Source: Cytophaga sp. FL35 (lineage in GTDB: Bacteria; Bacteroidota; Bacteroidia; Flavobacteriales; Flavobacteriaceae). Taken from it: a stretch of DNA of 64,000 nucleotides. The stretch covers positions 186,001-250,000 of the forward strand of contig NZ_JACSOH010000002.1 in assembly GCF_014349235.1 (NCBI RefSeq), written 5' to 3'. A model generated the notes under the pieces. It saw only the letters and a list, made by a program, of their open reading frames with translations, ran no database searches and was not told the origin of the DNA. Of the stretch, positions 1 to 9,398 are shown in pieces. The position numbers and the translations under genes are program-made. The stretch's first letter is position 1. Each line of letters starts with the position of its first letter.

Positions 1-3000
1 TAACCTACCCTTTACCTCCCCGGAAGCCAAGGCTTCATCAGGATTGAGTAGACTTACAAAAGTTTGTAACTTAAAATTGCTAAAAACTATACCCAAGTGT
101 TCTTTCTCTATTTCAGGCAGGGATGTACTCAGGGAAAGTTCTTGGCTATTTCTACTAAACACAACATTTATAAGGCTTAAGCGATTTTCCGCAATAACGA
201 TTTTGTTTTCATTTGGAATTTGCCACTCCTTTCTATTGAACAACAATTTTTCTGGGTTGATATGAAGACGGATACTATCCTTTTCCAGAACCATTTCCGA
301 GGCCACATGCATTAGTTGCTCTTGGTCATCAAAAGAATTAAAATCCAGAAGCAACTCTTTATTTTGTAAAGTTCCATCAAAGAAGGTCTTCTTTATGTTT
401 ACAGGACCCGCCATTAAAGCCCCAAAACCTGCTGAAAAGTTCAAATCCGTTGGTGTACCGATTACAGACACCTCCAAACTATCCAACGAATTCCCATTAT
501 AAACTATAGAAGGTAGATGCACCCTACCCTGTAAACTTTTTGATTTGGAGTCAAAATTGGCCCTAACATGTACGGAATCCAATCGCTCTACCCCGTTTAG
601 AAAAACTTGGGTGAGAATAGGTACAGGAGAAAGTGAAAAATTTACATCTAAATTCACCGGATTCGTTATACTATCTAGCGATTTATTCTCCTTAAAATAG
701 CTTTGAAGTTGCTTAGTCAAAGCATCGGTCACCATTGCCGGGGAGGCATTCGATTTTAATTGTCCATTGAGAAAATCACTATCCACGGAAACGTTGGTAT
801 CCTCTTCTCCAATAATGGCTTTTAGCCTTAGGTCGCCCATTTGGTATTGGTCATTTTCATAAACCGCAATACCCTTTTTGAACAGGGCATCAACCTCAAA
901 ATCTTCGGCATTTCCAGAATAGGTGGCATTCAATTCTACGGCCGCTTTGATATTTTCTTTCGTAATGCCCAAGGCATACAGGTCTGCACCAATTACTTTT
1001 AAATCTACATTTAATTGGGTATTTGCGGAATCTAACTCTATGCCTGTAGAGGAGGTGAAATTTAAGTTCTCATCCTTGAAATCCATTTTTATTTGCCCAT
1101 CACCATTTTTCATTTGCCCATTGAGCATTAGGTTTGAAAAATCATATGTACTTAACTGCAACTGGGTGAAATTGGAAGTAAGACTGGCATCTAAGGAATT
1201 TAAATCCTTCCCTTGACCATCAGCATTCAAGGTCATGGAAACAGGACCCAACTGTTCATTTCTTAAAATATTCTGTAGTTGAAGACTATCAACATCCATT
1301 TGGGCATTAAAAGCAATTTGAGAAATATTGCTGTAGCTTCCCTTTAAGCTGAGATTTCCATCCGTGGTAGTCAATTTTAAGTCGGCCATCAAATCCTGTA
1401 CAGATCCAGAAGCCTTGGCATTCAGCGTTAATTTTTGAGGAATGGAAACACCTAGAGAATCCTCATTTACCAATCTATTGAGATCTTTTCGCGTAGTTGT
1501 AAAACTGATATCGTTAAATTCAAACCCCAAGGAGTCGGGTGTCATAAGATATGAAAGTCTACCCTCCGTCTCAAGGCTTGTCTCCTTTCCCCAGTGAAGT
1601 CGAAAATTGGGAACATTCAAATTCTCCAATGTACCGTTCGCAAGTAGCTCAGCAGAGATAGGAAGTTCAGAAGCATCATTTAAATACTGATTGGTTTTTA
1701 AATTTGGTTGGAATATGTAAACGTCGGCCAACCCCAACTGTGCGTCTTCAATAGCAACATCAAAGATTGCCAATTCTGGATTTTTTAAGAAGTCATCAAA
1801 ACTGGAATAATTTAAATTGACATTTCCTAATATGGCGCTATAACGCGTTTGTAAAGTCAAATCCGTTAATGAGGCCATGTCATTATTTAGCTTGGCCTTA
1901 AATTGCGCCCTTTGGATACCAAATCCGCTATGTTCTTGAAAGGTTAAATTCTCCAGTGCCAACTGAACGTCCTTTGGCCGGTATCTTACGTTTCTTGCTT
2001 GAAGACCTAGATGAGATAGCTGAATATTTTCCGGGTTAAAACCGTTTGGTATACTATCATTGTTTCCTATCTGAAAGACCAAGTTATTCTCTTCTAAATC
2101 AATTTTCTCGATATCGATCAGAAACTCTGGCCAAGAAAAAGGTTGGATAATTTCAGTTTTTAGCGAATCGGACTTTTCAACCGAAATACCTTGCGAAGCT
2201 TGTTGAATATCTATTTTGGAGTTCTGGAGCCGTAGTAAATCCAATTCAAACTGATTGGTCGCCAAATCTGCTTTTGGCAACTCCAATCCAAATTCTTGAA
2301 TTATGAAATTCATGTCTAGGCCATCGGGATTGGATTTGTAGTTGGTCTCTATATTTGCCAACGTAAAATCATCCACCCTTAAAAATGGCAGTTGGGTCGT
2401 AGTCGTATCTTCTGTTTCAGGAAAGGGTTTGGACTGTTCATAGCTTAGGGAAACATCTTGTAAATAAAATTCGTCCACTTCAAAACGCATCGTTTCCAAA
2501 TCGAAATTATCTACATCTGCCTCCAATTTACCGAGTTTTAACCGAGTATCCAATCCCATATAACCATCGGTATAAATCACATCAAAATCCTGAAAATCCA
2601 ACGTACCAATGGAAAAGGTCATGGGTTCGGTATTTGTGGTGTCTACCGTTGTAGTATCGGCTGCCGCAAAGGCATCAATCAAAAATGTAAAGTTGAAGTC
2701 TTCCGTATCTTCTCCCCTAAATATGCGTGCCCTTAGACCACTCCAAGTCGCAGTTTTGAGCGAAAGTTTATTACCGAATGCTATCGGAGATAAAGGAACA
2801 TTGGCCTCCAGAGCTTGTGAATAAATTAGTGTATCGCCCTTTTGGTCTTCCAAATAAAGTCCTTCTACCATTAAATTACCGGAAAAAGTAAGATACAACC
2901 GGTCAATTTCTACTCTGGTTCCCGTCTTATTTTCGATAAAATTAGTTGCCTTACCAACAATGAAATTCTGACCCCACTCACTTCTTATAAAAAGGACCAA

Positions 3001-3078
3001 AAGAAGAAATAGTAGGAGCAACACCAAGAGAATTCGACCTATAATTCGAAGTACACGATATTTTTTAGGGTTTGCCAA
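1..3078 (-). CDS. TamB-like translocation/assembly module protein, C-terminus beyond window
   Basis: An uninterrupted minus-strand frame fills the first 3 kb and runs off the left edge, so only the N-terminal ~1025 residues are seen. After a short basic start (NPKKYRVLRIIGR) comes one long hydrophobic helix (about residues 12-32), then a very long beta-rich, repetitive AsmA/DUF490-like region with phrases such as TGTRVEIDRLYLTFSGNL and LYLEDQKGDTL, typical of the N-terminal half of Bacteroidota TamB proteins. By family, TamB is an inner-membrane-anchored periplasmic bridge that works with TamA/BamA-type proteins in outer-membrane biogenesis. The start is uncertain: no ATG lies between the upstream in-frame stop and the hydrophobic helix, and TTG at 3078 is the best candidate. 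It is divergent from the PUL1 regulator. Confidence 0.8.
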   Translation of the reverse strand, partial: MANPKKYRVLRIIGRILLVLLLLFLLLVLFIRSEWGQNFIVGKATNFIENKTGTRVEIDRLYLTFSGNLMVEGLYLEDQKGDTLIYSQALEANVPLSPIAFGNKLSLKTATWSGLRARIFRGEDTEDFNFTFLIDAFAAADTTTVDTTNTEPMTFSIGTLDFQDFDVIYTDGYMGLDTRLKLGKLEADVDNFDLETMRFEVDEFYLQDVSLSYEQSKPFPETEDTTTTQLPFLRVDDFTLANIETNYKSNPDGLDMNFIIQEFGLELPKADLATNQFELDLLRLQNSKIDIQQASQGISVEKSDSLKTEIIQPFSWPEFLIDIEKIDLEENNLVFQIGNNDSIPNGFNPENIQLSHLGLQARNVRYRPKDVQLALENLTFQEHSGFGIQRAQFKAKLNNDMASLTDLTLQTRYSAILGNVNLNYSSFDDFLKNPELAIFDVAIEDAQLGLADVYIFQPNLKTNQYLNDASELPISAELLANGTLENLNVPNFRLHWGKETSLETEGRLSYLMTPDSLGFEFNDISFTTTRKDLNRLVNEDSLGVSIPQKLTLNAKASGSVQDLMADLKLTTTDGNLSLKGSYSNISQIAFNAQMDVDSLQLQNILRNEQLGPVSMTLNADGQGKDLNSLDASLTSNFTQLQLSTYDFSNLMLNGQMKNGDGQIKMDFKDENLNFTSSTGIELDSANTQLNVDLKVIGADLYALGITKENIKAAVELNATYSGNAEDFEVDALFKKGIAVYENDQYQMGDLRLKAIIGEEDTNVSVDSDFLNGQLKSNASPAMVTDALTKQLQSYFKENKSLDSITNPVNLDVNFSLSPVPILTQVFLNGVERLDSVHVRANFDSKSKSLQGRVHLPSIVYNGNSLDSLEVSVIGTPTDLNFSAGFGALMAGPVNIKKTFFDGTLQNKELLLDFNSFDDQEQLMHVASEMVLEKDSIRLHINPEKLLFNRKEWQIPNENKIVIAENRLSLINVVFSRNSQELSLSTSLPEIEKEHLGIVFSNFKLQTFVSLLNPDEALASGEVKGRL

Positions 3079-3333
3079 GGATTGTTGATTGTTGATACTG
3101 GTTGCAAAGCTACACTTATGATGGATAGATATTTCAAAATTAACCTAATCTTAGGGCATAGCTTATCATCGCAATTAAGGAAGGATTCTTCATAACATAG
3201 GATGCTATAGGATAAATTTTTGAGCGGAAGCAATTTGTAAATAGGATAGTTTTCCTAAAAACAACATCTTTGCTTTTTTGTAAATTAGGTAACCATCCAA
3301 AATATTGAACTAAAATTGCTTCAAGCTCGGGTC

Positions 3334-6087
3334 ATGATTACGCGGCTACTCTCCTTTTTCTTTTTGGTCGTACCCATTTTACTAGTGGGACAAAACCTCC
3401 TACCCCCCATTTATAATTATAAAGCATTTGAATACAATGCAGCGGGACAAAATTGGGGATTGTCTACCAACGAAAAGGGCGAGCTTTTTTCTGCGAATGA
3501 TAAAGGTCTGCTTTATTTTAATGGAGAAGAATGGACACTTTACAAGCTGCCCAATGCTACTATTATAAGATCCGTAAAATGTATTGGAGATAGAATTTAT
3601 ACAGGTTCCTATGAGGAATTCGGATTTTGGAAAAAAGAACCGAATGGTATTTTCAAATACACCTCCCTAACGCATTTAATTACGAATCACACTTTTACAA
3701 ATGAGGAGTTCTGGCAAATTCTACCCATTGGAGACCAAATTATCTTTAGGTCTTTTTCGGCCATCTATATTTATTCCAACAATCAAATAAATGTTGTACA
3801 GCCTGGCTTTACGGTAACCCATATTGCAATTCATAGTAACAAAATTTATGTTGCCTCAAAATCCAAAGGATTGTTTTTACTTGAGGATGAACAATTAAAA
3901 CCCCTCGCAACCCCAAGCGTTTTCAATGACGCTACGATTATAAGCATGAACAGTTTTAAAGATAAGCTGCTCATTGGCACCCAATTAAAAGGTGCTTACT
4001 TTTACTTTGATGGCGAAGCAACCGCATTGGAAACCAATATCAACGCGCTACTTAAGCAACATCAATTGAATAAAGTAGAGGTGCTATCTGACCAAGAATT
4101 GGCATTCGGAACCATAAAAAACGGAATATATCTGTACGATATAAATGATAGGACCATTAAAAACCTCAACAGGGCAACAGGGTTACAAAACAATACGGTC
4201 CTGTCCCTAACCAAATTTGAAGATCAGATATGGGCCGGGTTGGAAAATGGACTTGACCGGATCGGAAACAACTCCGCCATCACTTATTTTACGGATTACT
4301 CCGGCCTTTTAGGCACCACGCACGATATCGTCATTCAAGGCAAAAATTCTTATCTAGGAAGTAATACCGGCATTTTTCAGCTTTTGGGAAATGATTTAGA
4401 GTTCATTCCTGGATCACAAGGTCATGTGTGGGATATGGAGCTAATAGAGAAAGATGTCATGGCCGGGCATAACGCAGGAACATTTAGGGTTCAATCCAAG
4501 TCTTTGGACCAAATATCCCATATTGCCGGAGGGTATCAATTTGTTAAAGTCCCTGAGAGCAACAACCTTTATTTACAGGGAACATATACTGGGGTAGCTC
4601 TCTTTGATAAGCGTGATGAGGATTGGTCTGCCAGGCCAGTTTTTGGCATCGACTTTCCCGTTAAACAATTATGTTTTGAAGATCGGCGCACTCTCTGGGC
4701 CGCTCACCCCTACAAAGGGCTATTTAGATTTGGCCTAGATGACAATTTGGAGAAGGTCACGGATAAAAAAGAATTTGGTCCAGATGTACTTCCCAACAAT
4801 TATCAGGTAAAACTGTATCGGATTAAAAATCAGATTATCATACAGAGCGATGGAAAATGGTTCAAGTATGACCCAATAATTGAAGAAATCAATCTTTTTA
4901 AGGAGTTTGAGGCGTATAACGACAAATCCTTAATTTATTCGGATGGTGATAATTTCTGGTTTATAGATAATAAGCCAAACAAGGAACTGATTTATACCAA
5001 TCTCAAGGATCAACATATTTCTATTGGTAAATCCCAATTGAACGAAAGACTCGTTCCCGATATGGAACACATTTCCAAAAGAAACGACTCCATTTATCTG
5101 CTTACATTGAGTGATGGTTTCGCACAATTGAACTTAAGCAAACTACAGAGAAATTTATCTAACCTACGTTCCAATGCTCCCGTGTTATCTTATTTCAAAG
5201 ATAGTCATCAGAGTTACGCAACAACTGATTCCGCTTTTGCGATACCGTATAAATATGCGAGCGACATCCAACTTCAAGTAGCTTCTCCAAATCTAATAAA
5301 GCCCAGATACTATTACGAATTAAAGGGTCCGCTATCGCAAAAAAAGTATAAAAGTAACGGTAACATCACTTTTCAAAACTTACCCTACGGAGATTATATC
5401 TTGAAGCTTCATACAGTAAGTATGGACAATAAGATTTCCGAGCCAAAATTAGTGCAGCTAAGTATTGCACCTCCCTGGTTCCTTAGTACATATAGCATAC
5501 TCGCTTATTTGATTGTATTGTTATCGATAATTCTCTTAATCCGATGGTACAATCAAAGAAAACTGAAGAGAAAGCAATTAGCTTTACAAATTAAACTTGA
5601 ACAACAACAAGATGAGCGCTTGGCCCAATTAGAAAAAGATAGATTGGAAAAAGAAATTAAGAATAAACAAAACGAGCTTGCCAGGACCACTATGAGCGTT
5701 GCAAAAAAGAACGAACTCATTTTGGAACTAAAAGACCTCATGGTATTGAACAAGGATGCCTTTAAAAATAAACAACGCTACCGCTCCTTAACAAAGAAAT
5801 TGGACAGTTCCATAAATGAAGATGAAGATTGGCAGCAATTTGAAGTCAACTTTAAGGAACTCCATAATGACTTTTTCGAAAATTTATTAAAAGAGTATCC
5901 AAAGCTCACCCCAAAGGATCTCAAACTCTGTGCATATCTTAAAATGAATTTATCCACTAAGGAAATTGCTCCCTTAATGGCCATCACGGTAAGAGGAGTT
6001 GAAATCCACAGGTACCGTTTACGAAAGAAGTTGGGAATAGATAGCTCTCAAAACTTATCCAACTACCTTATCCAATACAAACAATAA
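3334..6087 (+). CDS. Beta-propeller / Y_Y_Y / LuxR-type transmembrane regulator of PUL1
   Basis: About 917 residues. The order is: Sec signal (MITRLLSFFFLVVPILLVGQ), a long periplasmic beta-propeller region of Reg_prop type (about 25-620), a Y_Y_Y-like domain (about 630-710), one membrane helix (about 715-735, SILAYLIVLLSIILLIRWY), a charged coiled coil (740-800) and a C-terminal LuxR-like helix-turn-helix (LSTKEIAPLMAITVRGVEIH). There is no histidine kinase or receiver domain, so this is not a hybrid two-component sensor but a one-piece membrane regulator. ATG 3334 was chosen because it directly precedes the signal peptide; an upstream in-frame TTG at 3316 only adds six polar residues. It lies 260 bp upstream of susC in the same direction, so control of PUL1 is the natural inference. 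Confidence 0.85.
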   Translation: MITRLLSFFFLVVPILLVGQNLLPPIYNYKAFEYNAAGQNWGLSTNEKGELFSANDKGLLYFNGEEWTLYKLPNATIIRSVKCIGDRIYTGSYEEFGFWKKEPNGIFKYTSLTHLITNHTFTNEEFWQILPIGDQIIFRSFSAIYIYSNNQINVVQPGFTVTHIAIHSNKIYVASKSKGLFLLEDEQLKPLATPSVFNDATIISMNSFKDKLLIGTQLKGAYFYFDGEATALETNINALLKQHQLNKVEVLSDQELAFGTIKNGIYLYDINDRTIKNLNRATGLQNNTVLSLTKFEDQIWAGLENGLDRIGNNSAITYFTDYSGLLGTTHDIVIQGKNSYLGSNTGIFQLLGNDLEFIPGSQGHVWDMELIEKDVMAGHNAGTFRVQSKSLDQISHIAGGYQFVKVPESNNLYLQGTYTGVALFDKRDEDWSARPVFGIDFPVKQLCFEDRRTLWAAHPYKGLFRFGLDDNLEKVTDKKEFGPDVLPNNYQVKLYRIKNQIIIQSDGKWFKYDPIIEEINLFKEFEAYNDKSLIYSDGDNFWFIDNKPNKELIYTNLKDQHISIGKSQLNERLVPDMEHISKRNDSIYLLTLSDGFAQLNLSKLQRNLSNLRSNAPVLSYFKDSHQSYATTDSAFAIPYKYASDIQLQVASPNLIKPRYYYELKGPLSQKKYKSNGNITFQNLPYGDYILKLHTVSMDNKISEPKLVQLSIAPPWFLSTYSILAYLIVLLSIILLIRWYNQRKLKRKQLALQIKLEQQQDERLAQLEKDRLEKEIKNKQNELARTTMSVAKKNELILELKDLMVLNKDAFKNKQRYRSLTKKLDSSINEDEDWQQFEVNFKELHNDFFENLLKEYPKLTPKDLKLCAYLKMNLSTKEIAPLMAITVRGVEIHRYRLRKKLGIDSSQNLSNYLIQYKQ

Positions 6088-6138
6088 GCTCTTCAAACGC
6101 GATAGAGCACATAATTCTGATTTTCACCTTATTATCCT

Positions 6139-6249
6139 ACTACATCAACACTACATCACAGTGTTAAAATTAAAGATTACGTAACATCTAAAACTACTGC
6201 AATATCCTTGAAAGAAAGGCTTTGTAAGCCCATATTGTGCTGATGTAGT
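6139..6249. promoter_or_regulatory. Candidate operator: ACTACATCA repeated twice in direct and once in inverted orientation
   Basis: The 9-mer ACTACATCA occurs exactly at 6139-6147 and 6150-6158, an 11-bp period (one helical turn). Its exact reverse complement TGATGTAGT is at 6241-6249. All three lie in the 260-bp gap between the LuxR-like regulator and the PUL1 susC. The direct pair on one helix face plus a distal inverted copy is the kind of arrangement a dimerising activator would use. Binding by the neighbouring regulator is inference. Confidence 0.5.
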
Positions 6250-6347
6250 TTTTATGTATGTTCTTAAAATTTTCTCAACATCCCCTTTTTATACCTTGCG
6301 AACAACTTGACGACTTAATAAAATATCAATTCAATTTTTAAACTATC

Positions 6348-9300
6348 ATGAAAATAAGAGGCTATTTTTTACCTATCTGTATATTTATGCTTCATTTAGG
6401 CATGTATGCACAGTCTGGTATTTCGGTTTCTGGAACTGTAAGTGATGCAGACGGGGCTCCCTTACCAGGGGCTAGTGTTGTGGTCAAAGGAACCACAACA
6501 GGTACCCAAACGGATTTCGATGGAGTCTACACACTTACCAATGTAGCACCAGAAGCCACACTTTCCGTAAGTTATATTGGATTTACCTCCAAAGACGTAT
6601 CGGTTAACAATCAAACCACTATAAACGTTTCATTGCAAGAAGACACACAAGCGTTGGACGAAGTAGTGGTCATTGGCTATGGAGAAATGAAATCCAAAGA
6701 CCTTACATCTTCCATTACCACGGTAAAGGCGGAAGAAATATCCGCAACGCCTACGGCATCTCCTATGCAGGCGCTACAAGGGAAAGTGGCGGGTTTGCAG
6801 GTAGTGAACAATGGTAGCCCAGGTCAAGGGCCTACCATCAGGGTCCGCGGTATTGGTTCCTATGATACAGGAGCATCCGGTCCTTTATATGTGGTCGACG
6901 GAATGTTCTTTGACAACATTGATTTCCTCAACACCGCCGACATTACCTCCATTTCCATTTTAAAAGATGCCTCTGCAGCGGCAATTTATGGTGTTAGGGC
7001 AGCCAACGGTGTAGTATTGATTGAAACCAAATCCGGTGCCTACAATAAAAAATCCGAGATTACCTATGATGGGTACTCAGGCTTTCAGGTAGCACAAAAT
7101 ATACTCAAGCTGGCCAACTCTGAGCAATTCGCCACCTTAGCAAGGGAGTCAGGATCCGCACCCGATATTCAGTTTATTGACAATGCCATGCAGCGGTATG
7201 GTAGAAGCAGAATCAACCCCAACGTACCCAATGTCAATACCGATTGGTATGATGAAATTTTGAGGCCAGCCCTTATTCAAAACCACAGTCTTGGTGTCAC
7301 CGGAGGTAGTGAAAATGCTACCTATGCCATTGGAGCCAATTATTTTGAGCAACAAGGTATTCTCAAAATGAAAAATGAATACGAGCGCTTCAACCTTAGA
7401 AGTAAAATCGATTTTAAAGTGAATGACAGGGTTACAATTGGAGGGAATGCCGTCATCAGCAACGCCACTCGCTTTGATCCCGAAAATTCAGCCTTTCGTT
7501 TGGCCTATTATGCAGTACCTATTCTGCCCGTTTTTGACAACAACTTGGCAAATAATGAAGCGGTATTCCCAACCAACCATGCCAATGCACAGGATTTAGG
7601 ATACAGAGGTGGACAAAACCCATTTCCTACCATGGACAATAGTGAACTCCGTTCTAAAATCAGGAATGTACTCGCCAATTTTTATGCTCAAGTAGAAATA
7701 GTTCCTGAAAAACTAACATTTAAAACGGCCTACAATCATAATTTCCAAACGATTGAAAGAAGAGAAGTACGTTTACCTTATTTCATAGGAAACGGATTTC
7801 AGCGTGAAAATGCAGAACTCGTAAAACGTAATGAAACCTACTCCAACCAAATCTGGGACAACACTCTAACTTTTACCGATTCTTATGGAGACCATAACTT
7901 CACCGTTTTGGCAGGATCATCTTTTCGTGATGAATCGTACGAACAACTGCAAGCAAAAGGCCTCAATTTTCCATTATCAGGGGAGGAAGCTTACTATTTA
8001 GACCAAGCCCAGACCATTGTTCAAGATGATGTGGGAGATGACGGCAGGCGTGAATACGGTTTATCTTTCTTTGGAAGGGTTTCCTATAACTACGCTAATA
8101 AATACTTGTTATATGGTACCTATCGTGCGGATGGCACCAATAAATACCAAGAAAAATGGGGGTATTTCCCCACCATTGGTGCTGGTTGGGTTGTTTCCGA
8201 AGAGAATTTTATGCAAAACAACGGCATATTTGACTTCCTGAAATTACGCGGTAGCTGGGGTAAACTAGGGAATGATAAAGTGCCAGGAAGCGAGGGTGCA
8301 ATTACTTCTACCGTAGTCACCACGGCTTTTGGAGATACCATGGTAAACGGTGTAAACACGACTAGTAATTTCACTTCGCTCAAGTGGGAAGTCACGGAAG
8401 AAATCAATGCCGGTATTTCCGCTAGAACCTTCAATAACAAATTATCATTGGAAGCGGATTATTATGTTCGCGATACCAAAGACGCAGTTATTCCTATTGA
8501 AGTTCCCTTAATTCCTGATGCCACACGTCAAAATGTTGGCGAAATCAGAAATCAAGGTTTTGAATTGGCTCTTAATTGGAGTGATCAGGTTTCCGAAGAT
8601 TTCAGCTATTCCGTAGGAGCCAATTTTGCAACTTTAAACAATGAAGTCTTGGATACGGACAGGGAACCTTATATCGATACCGGTTCTGCAGAATTTAGAC
8701 AACGAACCAGGGTTGGAGACCCCGTTTTCTCATTTTTTGGTCTTGAAGTAGATGGAGTTTATCAAACCCAAGCTCAAATTGATGCTGACCCTTCAGCGCA
8801 GTTTGAAATAGACAATGGTAGGACGATTGTTCCTGGTGACCTAAAGTTTAAGGATCAAGATGGTGTGGAAGGTATTACAGCTGACGACCGGGTGATGTTA
8901 GGAAATTATTTACCTACTTATTCTTTCGGTTTTAACCTTGGTTTCAATTATAAGGCGTGGGATTTTTCCGCTGCAGCGATGGGACAAGGAGGAAACAGCA
9001 TTCTCAACCGTAAACGGGGCGAGGTCATTTTTACCAATGACACCAATTGGGACCGTGATTTTGCCGTCAACCGCTGGCATGGTGAAGGTACCTCTAACAG
9101 CTACCCTTCTTCTGCTGGTATCAGAAAAGGTTGGAACCAGCAATTAAGCGACTTCTTTATTGAAAAAGGAGATTTCTTCAGAATCCAAAATTTAACGCTC
9201 GGCTATACCATCAATAAAGGTGGTGCTCTTAAAGGCATTCCCCAAACACGAGTTTATGTGACCGCAGAAAAGCCTTTAACCATTTTTGACTATAACGGTT

Positions 9301-9386
9301 TTAATCCAGAGGTATCCAATGGAGTGGATAATGAAACGTATCCTATACCAGCTATTTATACCCTTGGCGTAAATATTAAGATCTAA
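6348..9386 (+). CDS. SusC/RagA-family TonB-dependent outer-membrane receptor (PUL1)
   Basis: 1012 residues, the normal size for the family. A signal peptide ends near MYAQS. A carboxypeptidase-like domain follows (about 25-105, with GTVSDADGAPLPGASVVVKG and YIGF), then the TonB-box-like LDEVVVIGYG, the plug domain (VRGIGSYDTG, YVVDGMFF, ILKDASAAAIYG) and a C-terminal beta-barrel. By family it imports oligosaccharides across the outer membrane with the SusD lid encoded 12 bp downstream. It is the first structural gene of PUL1. Its substrate cannot be read from sequence; the downstream GH144-like enzymes suggest a glucan. Confidence 0.95.
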   Translation: MKIRGYFLPICIFMLHLGMYAQSGISVSGTVSDADGAPLPGASVVVKGTTTGTQTDFDGVYTLTNVAPEATLSVSYIGFTSKDVSVNNQTTINVSLQEDTQALDEVVVIGYGEMKSKDLTSSITTVKAEEISATPTASPMQALQGKVAGLQVVNNGSPGQGPTIRVRGIGSYDTGASGPLYVVDGMFFDNIDFLNTADITSISILKDASAAAIYGVRAANGVVLIETKSGAYNKKSEITYDGYSGFQVAQNILKLANSEQFATLARESGSAPDIQFIDNAMQRYGRSRINPNVPNVNTDWYDEILRPALIQNHSLGVTGGSENATYAIGANYFEQQGILKMKNEYERFNLRSKIDFKVNDRVTIGGNAVISNATRFDPENSAFRLAYYAVPILPVFDNNLANNEAVFPTNHANAQDLGYRGGQNPFPTMDNSELRSKIRNVLANFYAQVEIVPEKLTFKTAYNHNFQTIERREVRLPYFIGNGFQRENAELVKRNETYSNQIWDNTLTFTDSYGDHNFTVLAGSSFRDESYEQLQAKGLNFPLSGEEAYYLDQAQTIVQDDVGDDGRREYGLSFFGRVSYNYANKYLLYGTYRADGTNKYQEKWGYFPTIGAGWVVSEENFMQNNGIFDFLKLRGSWGKLGNDKVPGSEGAITSTVVTTAFGDTMVNGVNTTSNFTSLKWEVTEEINAGISARTFNNKLSLEADYYVRDTKDAVIPIEVPLIPDATRQNVGEIRNQGFELALNWSDQVSEDFSYSVGANFATLNNEVLDTDREPYIDTGSAEFRQRTRVGDPVFSFFGLEVDGVYQTQAQIDADPSAQFEIDNGRTIVPGDLKFKDQDGVEGITADDRVMLGNYLPTYSFGFNLGFNYKAWDFSAAAMGQGGNSILNRKRGEVIFTNDTNWDRDFAVNRWHGEGTSNSYPSSAGIRKGWNQQLSDFFIEKGDFFRIQNLTLGYTINKGGALKGIPQTRVYVTAEKPLTIFDYNGFNPEVSNGVDNETYPIPAIYTLGVNIKI

Positions 9387-9398
9387 AAAATTGCAACT

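Noticed and set aside
3039-3233. 64-codon minus-strand frame overlapping the tamB start
   Set aside because: It runs in another frame through the start of the TamB-like gene, whose long helix and beta-rich region are far better supported.
6292-6299. TACCTTGC as a -7 box for PUL1 susC
   Set aside because: Two mismatches to TAnnTTTG and no -33 partner; not better than chance in AT-rich DNA.
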